From positions 2,334,800 to 2,398,799 of the forward strand of contig NC_087388.1 of the NCBI RefSeq assembly GCF_963675165.1: a stretch of DNA of 64,000 nt, read 5' to 3'. This stretch comes from Halichondria panicea (Eukaryota > Porifera > Demospongiae > Suberitida > Halichondriidae). The position numbers and the translations under genes are program-made. Position 1 is the first letter of the stretch; every line of letters starts with the position of its first letter. The notes beneath the pieces are model-generated. The model ran no database searches. It was not told the origin of the DNA and was given only the letters and a program-made list of their open reading frames with translations. Below are positions 56,115 to 64,000 of this stretch, one piece after another.

Positions 56115-59100
56115 CTAGCCTCCTCCACAGCCCAAGCAACAAGGAGAGGAAGTGGGCGTGAAGACTAAGTAAACCTAACACACGTACTTATCACTCTTAC
56201 CATCGGCATTGTGAATAACATCGTCTATACAAGATGAGGGAAGCTCCACCCACTTTCCCAGAACATAATGGATATCATAACCCTGCACAGTAAAAAGGTG
56301 CGCATGGATAATAACGGACTTTTACTTTTGCATGCATTGGCTAACACCTCAGTCACATTTTCAACACTAGAAGTTGAGAGTGGTAATATCTTCTTGACAG
56401 TAGACTGGAGGAGCTGTTAAAGGAAGACAATCATAAAGTTTTCATGGATCTGTAATGTAATTATCGTACCGTGACATGAATCCGAGCATTTTGCAGGCCT
56501 TTACATTTCAGGAACACTGCCAAACGTATATGTAAGTATGTGTCTGGCGTGAGGACTTTTCTTACACATTGATCACAATGAAGCTCACTGTCACTGTACA
56601 TGTGTGTGTAAGAAGGGGAATCTGTTTCACACGTACAGTACAGTCAGTATTGCGATATGCAAACCAAAGAAACATTTCCTCTTCAAACTCAGAAACATGA
56701 CTGTGCTGCACTTTGTACAAAGTCTAATTGTATACATACACTAAACACGAAAATGAAAGGAACAATAATATGTTACACCAGCTCTCTAACTGTTAACTGT
56801 AATTATTACTTCAAAGTGAGTCCATGGCACCAGGATAAATTATTATAGATTGAGTTACAAGAAACAGTGTGATATCATGCACTGATTTATAATTTTAGCG
56901 TATACTACTGGAGCCAGAGTTCTTCACGAAGTGTGTGAGATTCTCCTTAATAAGGATATAGTTTACTGCCGCTTCAAAGGATTAAAACCACACCCATTAC
57001 CATATCAAAAAGATTTTTAAGAGAATGTGCTTTGAGCAAGCATATTGAATGGCTCCAGTAGACAAACAGTGGCAACCACACGCCAACACAGGGCCCTTGA
57101 AGTAGTTTACTAAATGGGTAATCATTTTAGAGAGCACCGCAGTTGGAGGTAGAGCTAAGGTTCGTTTAGTTTTAAATTGTTACACCTTTAACAGTTAGAA
57201 GTTAGAAGGACAGGGGTCTAATGACACCAAGAAACGTTGCATTTTCGGATAGCTTTATGATTGCATGGTCAGCTTCTAATGTACGTGGTATGCACAGTCG
57301 ATAAACCTTTTATTATCAGAGAACTGCTCATTTCCACAGAGGTCACAAGCTGGCCAGGAGTATGCATTTTCCTCATCCACACCAACCACCTTGCCTACGT
57401 TGCGTGTGTGGGGGTGGTAAATATTAGCAAAATTCAAAGCAGACATAATATTTTAGAATTGGAGCTTAAAAATAAATACCTCAGTGAATAAAATGTAGCT
57501 TAGAGGAATGATTACAATCAGGAAATAATTATTCATAACCAGGCGCCACACATTGAATGAAATATCAAGGTGAATCACACAGCAAATAATTTTCATCACA
57601 GAAACTTTATGTGATTGAAGGCGAATTTTAGCCCACTCATTATAGTAGTCAATGTATCGCTTTTATACGTAATATAAGTAACTATAACAAGATGGTAATA
57701 GAGTATTTACCCCGTGCGTTGAGTTTGATTGCACGCGCACAGTGGCAAAACTTGGATACTACCATGATGACCTTATTTATAGCATTATCATTATGGGAAT
57801 GACGTGAATCTATAACAACGATTAGAAAACAGTGTTTTTTATTGCCTTCAAAGATTGCCTACAAATTTCCAACAGGTTTCAACTATAACTAGCTTATTAT
57901 TTTTCAACTATACTGTCTCATTTGCAGTTACATGTAAAGCAGTCCATGAAAGTGTCTAGTTTGCTCTCAAAGAGCTCATTTTTGTGTCCACACACACAGA
58001 CCAATCACTCTACCCCTGCTGCGCGCTGCACATGCAGGGGGTATTAAAGCAGGGGTAGTAAGTATGCATGTATATTATTATACAGAGGTTTTCAGGTAGG
58101 TTGAGGGAATGCTTTAGAGTGTAAAGCATAGGTTATAATTAAATTACTGCTGTACTGTACTGTATGTATAACTTATGCATGAGTAACTTTACACTCTGAA
58201 GCATTCCCTCAACCTACCTGAAAACCTCTGTACTACTAGTAGGTCACAGAACCACAAACAAATAAAACCACCCACCACCTAATTAAAGGTCAGTGTAGGA
58301 CAGGAAGGCAAGCATTCTCATTACACTTGATCATCACTATAAAACCAACCAGCTACACATGTACTGATAACCAGCCACAGAGACAGAACTATATTGGCCA
58401 CCTGTTTCACCAAAATCCCAGGAAACAGCAACTTCAAAGGAGATCAGTTAGTTACCTAGGCTACCAGGCATCTAGATCTAGAAGAGAACCTAGGTTATAG
58501 TAAAACCACAAGCACCATGTCTATTGTAGCAACCTAAAAGCAGGTTGTCCTCTATACACCTCATCTACTAAAAAAAGGTGTTTAAACTGGGGGGCCAGTA
58601 TAATTTGTACTGGTATACAACATGATCCTAGTGAAGACTTTCAGCAGTGACTTAATTTACAGCGGCTTCATTCAAACAGATTCCTAAATACTGACCCCAA
58701 ACATGAAGTCACAGATACCATGCAGCACTAGCCTAGACTATTCCCAAGCCCTTTTAGTATTCAGGCCAGTCAATTGCAACCATGTCTGGAATGTGGAATC
58801 AACTTTTTTTAGACACCTATCACAGACACCAGACTGCTTTGATCACAATTCACATGGCACCTCTTGTGCAACAAAGCAGGAAATTGCATACTTTGATAGA
58901 TACTGTACATACAGAAAGCATAAAAAATCATAGGCTTACACAGCATTCAACTATTTGGTACTGCCCTTTGGACTGTACATGTACAATCTCTAACCATTCG
59001 TTCGTAATAACTAAATAAATGACATAATTATGTCAAAAGTTGCTATGACCACAACCTGACAGGGTGCTGCTGATATCTAAATGTTATGGATAAAATAATG

Positions 59101-62100
59101 AAGGAAGAATGATTATTGGCCCAAACGCTTAGTCTAGCATGCCATACAAAGGAAAAACTCAGCCAAATGGATAATACATGTACAAGACATGGAAGTTACA
59201 CCATGATCTGTTGGTGTGGCGGTACAATAATTGTCTAGCAGGATTCAAGGAATTAGCAATTTTTTCAGGATCCACACACAATTAGTACAGCCACATAAGA
59301 GGAGGTAGGACAATGGTCGTGTGGCAGGGGTGGGCTGCCAAATGGCCCTGTTGAGTGTCATGGGCCCTGATGTCTGGCCAGCACGCAGCCAACTGATTGA
59401 TCTCTATCAGACATAATTGTCATGTATACTATTATAATTATGTTTATATTTGGTCTAACTACGTTATAGCCACCAATGAAATGTACATATATAAAAAAAT
59501 CTATAGTACATGTATATAGCAGGAATGAAAATTGGAAGGAAATCAATACCTGTAGTGTACTTCTTCTTGACATTGTCATAATACAGAAGGTCAGAATTTT
59601 CCAAATAGACAAATTCTTGATAACTATAATAATTATTATTGTACATGCACGTTAAACACCTTCTATTCAGTGAAGTTATAGATTTTACAAGGTGTAACAA
59701 AATTTGAAAGTGGAAGCATAATTATGGGCTGATGAAAATCCCTGGTATTGTTTGAATCAGTATAAATTAAGGATATACCATAGCGTACACACAAACACAC
59801 ACATTCCATATTCATTCATGATCATCTATAGCAACAAAACACCAGAACATGAGATCAAGTGGTATATTGACGTTGCAGTGTTTCTTAGGAATTATTTAAT
59901 TCACTACAGACAGTAAACATGTCTGTAGTGGTTACTCTTAATCAGGTCAACCTCTAATAGGCCCTCTATGTGCAAAGTTAATACAATGTAAGCCACGAAA
60001 GTCTCCATTGACTGCTTCAACATGCATGTACAGACCACCTTTTTATTACAGCCATGCAAGGTTGAGCTGCTCAACTGTGCGAGGTAAATATGTTTCACTG
60101 ATCAAAATATCTTGTATGTTAATTAATTATTCATATTTCATATTTTTGTAACTCATTTTTAGGGTGGAGCAGATCAAAGCATTTCACACAAGGCGTACTT
60201 AATTCATGAGTTAATTACAGATAACAGGAGACCACCCCTCTTGCCATCAGGTTACAGCTGTGGAATATCAAACGCAGACAATACAATACATTATTTAAAA
60301 GGCCATCGAAAGTTTGATTGATCTTAGGGAAAGAGTAAACGATGACAGATCACGATTGTATATACTAAATTCAGCAGGCAGCAGTAACATGTATCATAGA
60401 TTGAAAAGAAAGGGGATTGGAAACGAACATTTTCGCGTGAAACACTCCGCGTTATAGGGCGTGGCTAAAACTACAAAGGGATTATTTTATAATCAGCATG
60501 CTCATTACCTGTCTTGGCTGCCATACAATGTGCGATCACTTTTAATGTTGAATATTCTAAAAAGTAAAGAGAATATAGCTCTAAAAGGTCGACTAAGCAA
60601 CGCAACCACTATCACTAAACAAACAAATGCTATAAAAGAAGGAATAGCCCTTACTATGAAGTCGTGAGAGGTCAAGGCCCGTGGTGTGTCTAAAAGTATA
60701 CTAAAGCAGTTTGAAGGACTATACTGCAAACGTTTATGAACAGTAAAGCTTATCCATGGCATGAAACCATACTATATAGCACTTAGATACATAATAACCA
60801 AGTCAAGCAATGTCTTTTGCTGTTTAGGCTTCGCAGCAGGGAAAGAGAAAAGTTGACATGGAGTAATTCAAGCTATACTCAACAAAAACTAAAAACAGAG
60901 TAAAGACAGCGGACTTAGACAAGTTAGAGCTTGTCAGTGGTGTAAACTTACTTCTCTAGAGTAACCTCCCAGCCTCTGAGTGATCGCTAGTGCATAGGAG
61001 AGCTAGAAACAGTTGAAATATAACCAGAGTACGGTCAAAACAAAAATAATCGCGAGCGCGAAATCATAACGCGGAGTGTTTCAACCACTTACACAGGGAG
61101 GCCTGGTCGTTTCCAATCCCTTCCTTTTCAATCTATGCATGTATCCCACATGTACGTGGATGTCAACCGTGACAAATACTAAATATAAATACTTAAGGTG
61201 ACCTTATATGCAGAGGCTGCTGCATAAACGACTATTACCTGCTCTACTAGCCGAGGAAATGAATCAAAGCACTCATTAGTGCCCAAGGTTATTAAAATGA
61301 GACACTACTGCAGGATACACTGCACTTCGTAAACCACGTACACTACATATATAAGTATCAAAAGGAGACGCTATGCAGGATACTAATTTTAAATGATACG
61401 AAATTCACAACACACTGTTACTCACTGATCTCATTGACGTGGTTAGAGGGACAATCAGTGCACGCATCTATTGTAAGCCCGGCCACACCTGCGTGGATAA
61501 TACAGAGACAATTTAACAACATTCCTTAAATACGAGATTGTGGCATCTGAGTAATTTTATTGAGCAGGAAAGCTTTGGACCTCTTGCATGGCAATACATG
61601 TAGTACCTGTACACCCCCTCAACGCACTGTGTATATAACAAACAGACGAGTATTGAATTTGAAAAGTGAAGAGATATAAAACCGTATTCTTGCAAGAAGA
61701 AAACACATTACATTTGTAGACAACTACATCTTTGCACGGGTTAATGGCCCTACCGTGTACATGAAATTGTAAATGGACGCGCATGGATGATTACAGTGAA
61801 CCCTTAGCTCTAGTGGTATCATCATACACCCTTTATAATACAGTCTGGTACATGGTCCCCAAAGTATCTACAGCAGGTGTACAGACTACACACGAGCCGC
61901 AACATACAAATGTATTTACGAGAGCAGCCACCTACATATTTACGTTATGACAATAATATGAATCAGTACCATTCCAATAGAAGAGGGCAACATTAGACCT
62001 CACCATTACTATCTCTGCACACATCTCTGAGGAGCAGCTCTGCTCCGGGTGTGGAAAGGGTGTCTTCAAGTCCGTCAATGGAGAAGCTCGCCTTGAGGTA

Positions 62101-63660
62101 AACTGTCACCAGTGTGGGGTCTGGATGTGTGGGTGGTGAGGGTGTGAGGGCTGAAGGGGTGAGGAGGTGGAGGTATCCACCAAAATTGGAAGAATGGAGT
62201 TTTTGAAGATGAGTAGAATCTTCCTTTTTTAAGTACTGCATGGAGATGATGATGAGTGTGATGCAAGAGAACACGTATTACCTATAACTCCTACACTGCT
62301 GCAACACCAAAAAGTGTATCTTAAGAGAGGCATGGACTGTTCCCAAGCAATTCGATGGGCTACACTATGGTTATAACTCACCTCCTGGCTGTAGTATAGT
62401 ACTCTACCCAGTAGATCCAGTCTAGTTGGTGACTGACTCTCTCTACTCAGGCTAGGCAATTTCTCACCCATACCTTGTGATGCTGTGAGGGGAAGACTGG
62501 TGACACTGGCCTGGAGGATGTAACAAAAAGACGGGAGAAAAGCCGAGAAGGTTGTCTGGGGAAGGAGGGGTTACAGGTAGTGAGATACGATTAACATACA
62601 GTAGACTCTCGTTAATCCGGCCACCCTTAGGACAGTGCGGCTTGGCCGGAATAGCGAGGTGGCCGCATTTCAGAAAATAGCCGCGGCTAAAAAAACGACC
62701 CTACCTCGAAATCAAATGACTAATTTTGCGACTGCCTCGAGGATAATTAATTATTTATTATGCTCTCTATTTTATCGCCAAACCACACCCAAAATGTCAT
62801 ATCTAGTCGTAAAAACGTACATGTATTAAAATGCTAGTTTGCGGCAGCCAGTACTGGCCAGTATACGGAATAGCGAGTGGCTGAATTTCAGGGTGAGTTT
62901 TGTAAAGTAAATATCTAGCTAGCAATTTGTGCCAAACCAAATGGCCAGTATATCGAGGTGGCCATACTTCAGAGAGCCGGATTAGCGAGAGTCTGCTGTA
63001 CTACCATGTTGTGGAATAAATTACTGACAATGCAGATCGTTCAAAAGTACAATGTTAACTGGGAATAATCTGAGGAGTTCGGTAACGATCACGTGCACCA
63101 GCTAGTGTTGCACGGTTGGTCATTGGAGACTGAAGGCAAATGTACATGTGTTTCTCTGCATGGCTACTTTGAATACAAAGCGTTCAGTATAACCAAACAA
63201 ATCCCCAGCAATTCCCTCCATTCTGACAAGTTAATCAATGCCAGCCAGTACAGTACGTGCAATCTATATACAGCACCGCTGAACTATACTTTACCCTATA
63301 GTCTAGCTAGCTAATCCTGCATGGTCCAACCAGACAACAGACACAGCTATTCAGGTGACGTAAAGCAAGGTAGCCATTATTTTTGGTAACATGAGCAGAA
63401 ACTTTAGGAATGTCATGTGAGCGAGGACGCATGTCCAACCTCTTCATGCATAATTAAATTGTGTTCTTTAGGCAAGGATCATCAATTTAATACATACACT
63501 TTAAGCAAGGGTAAAGATCATCAAAATATAATTCTGAACGTGTCATATGGACTCAGCATGCATCCAGTTTACTTGGCTATGATTGGTATTTACCTGAGAG
63601 TTACTGACTAGTGGTGACAGTGGTGGGTAGAGCTTGAGGGAGGAGATCAGCTCAGGACTC
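56115..63660 (-). CDS. SPIDR-like DNA-repair scaffold protein, C-terminal part (5' end beyond window)
   Basis: Nine minus-strand exons join in phase: 63660-63594, 62510-62382, 62235-62004, 61488-61426, 57394-57307, 56593-56470, 56413-56357, 56282-56201 and 56164-56115 (892 bp, 296 aa to the stop). A zinc-ribbon-like pair (CDLC in YSWPACDLCGNE, then CDQC) is followed by LAVFLKCKGLQNARIHVTLL and QSTVKKIL, then GYDIHYVLGK. From memory, this series resembles the conserved C-terminal region (DUF4503) of SPIDR, a scaffold promoting RAD51-dependent homologous recombination; an OB-fold/zinc-ribbon protein such as SHLD2 is the alternative. Upstream, LLGRVLYYSQE and YLHLLTPS with TLVTVYLKASFSIDG look like a beta-rich domain. 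The donor at 56356 (GTGACT) was chosen because it alone keeps the frame. Intron 57395-61425 carries the P-like element B, and intron 62511-63593 a pogo-like element. Confidence 0.72.
57700..58030. repeat. Second copy of ANKH intron 5 segment
   Basis: Matches 5480-5795 with many small changes, ending at ATCACTCTACCCCTGCTGCG. It lies in the large intron of the SPIDR-like gene. Confidence 0.7.
58081..58232. mobile_element. 152-bp MITE with 46-bp terminal inverted repeats
   Basis: The left end TACAGAGGTTTTCAGGTAGG continues TTGAGGGAATGCTTTAGAGT. The right end (58187-58232) is its reverse complement with one mismatch. TA lies at both outer borders, fitting a Tc1/mariner-type duplication. It is in the large intron of the SPIDR-like gene. 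Confidence 0.85.
60395..61137. mobile_element. 743-bp non-autonomous P-like element (copy B)
   Basis: The left end CATAGATTGAAAAGAAAGGG continues GATTGGAAACGA. The right end is the reverse complement of CATAGATTGAAAAGGAAGGG and ATTGGAAACGA. Exact CATGTAT copies flank it (60388-60394 and 61138-61144). A long interior stretch matches copy A at 14260-15025 in inverted orientation, for example AGTATACTAAAGCAG and GTACTGTTCATAAACGTT-like words. It lies in the large intron of the SPIDR-like gene. Confidence 0.85.
62599..62998. mobile_element. 400-bp non-autonomous pogo-like element
   Basis: The left end CAGTAGACTCTCGTTAATCC and the right end (reverse complement CAGCAGACTCTCGCTAATCC) are flanked by TA at 62597-62598 and 62999-63000. 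Internal GAATAGCGAG and TGGCC words recur. No transposase frame is present. It lies in an intron of the SPIDR-like gene. Confidence 0.8.
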
Positions 63661-64000
63661 CTGCACGGGGGTGAGATGACATCATCATGTACAGACTTTT
63701 AAAAGTACCCCATGCATAATAAATTATAGTGAACACGATTTATGGAAGTGGTGGCACAAAAGGTAATTTTATCCAAGTGCTTCTCACAACACACACACAG
63801 CACACAATGAACAGAACAAAGAATAAGAAGATTAATACTGCATGGTGTGACCTAAGTTTTGCATGCATGTACATGTAGGTCTCGTAGATTGCACAACTGA
63901 AAAAGTATTCCATACATGCGTGGCATTAAACCAAGTAAATGCATTAATACGCACGTGATTGAGGAATAAAAGACTATGTGAGTTAATTGATCTGAGATTA
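63661..64000. other. Right-edge sequence, probable intron of the SPIDR-like gene
   Basis: The acceptor before the exon at 63660 shows transcription enters from beyond the window. No further exon is recognisable up to 64000. Confidence 0.5.

Noticed and set aside
1..64000. CRISPR arrays, operons, bacterial ribosome-binding sites, rRNA or tRNA genes
   Set aside because: The window is intron-bearing eukaryotic DNA; no regularly spaced repeat-spacer array was seen and no tRNA or rRNA was recognised by eye, although a covariance-model search would be needed to exclude small RNA genes.

Overview
This is eukaryotic, animal-type nuclear DNA: AT-rich, with multi-exon genes, GT-AG introns, and dense miniature transposons. 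Recognisable genes are metazoan: homologues of ANKH, ataxin-3 and SPIDR, a pair of histidine-phosphatase genes, and a cytosolic astacin-type protease fused to a helical, death-fold-like tail. The gene set, short exons, heavy load of small inverted-repeat elements and frequent TATAATTAT tracts suggest a basal metazoan, most likely a sponge; that taxonomic call is inference.

Layout. 1-0.6 kb: tail of a decayed retroelement (minus). 1.4-8.0 kb: complete 11-exon ANKH homologue (minus, 514 codons). 8.4-12.7 kb: two divergent 3-exon histidine-phosphatase genes sharing a 139-bp intergenic spacer. 13.9-15.5 kb: broken partial copy of the ataxin-3 gene. 14-31 kb: transposon-rich block with P-like elements, a tyrosine-recombinase retroelement, a DDE-integrase pseudogene and a HECT-like pseudogene. 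31.8-38.0 kb: six-exon astacin/death-fold-like gene (plus). 38-41.3 kb: repeats, including a stray copy of an ANKH exon. 41.3-46.1 kb: intact ataxin-3 homologue (plus). 46.9-55.6 kb: unrecognised seven-exon gene (plus), possibly N-myristoylated. 56.1-63.7 kb: 3' part of a SPIDR-like gene (minus), running off the right edge.

The genes do not form an operon or obvious pathway; neighbouring genes are independent housekeeping or regulatory loci. The most unusual signals are (a) the predicted cytosolic astacin with a death-fold-like tail, (b) 32-89 bp palindromic mobile sequences flanked by exact 9-bp duplications, (c) P-like miniature elements with long terminal inverted repeats and exact 7-bp duplications, and (d) three ANKH-locus segments that recur in the same order and orientation elsewhere in the window.

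All gene models were built by eye from reading-frame continuity, splice consensus, phase matching and remembered family features. No database or expression data were consulted.
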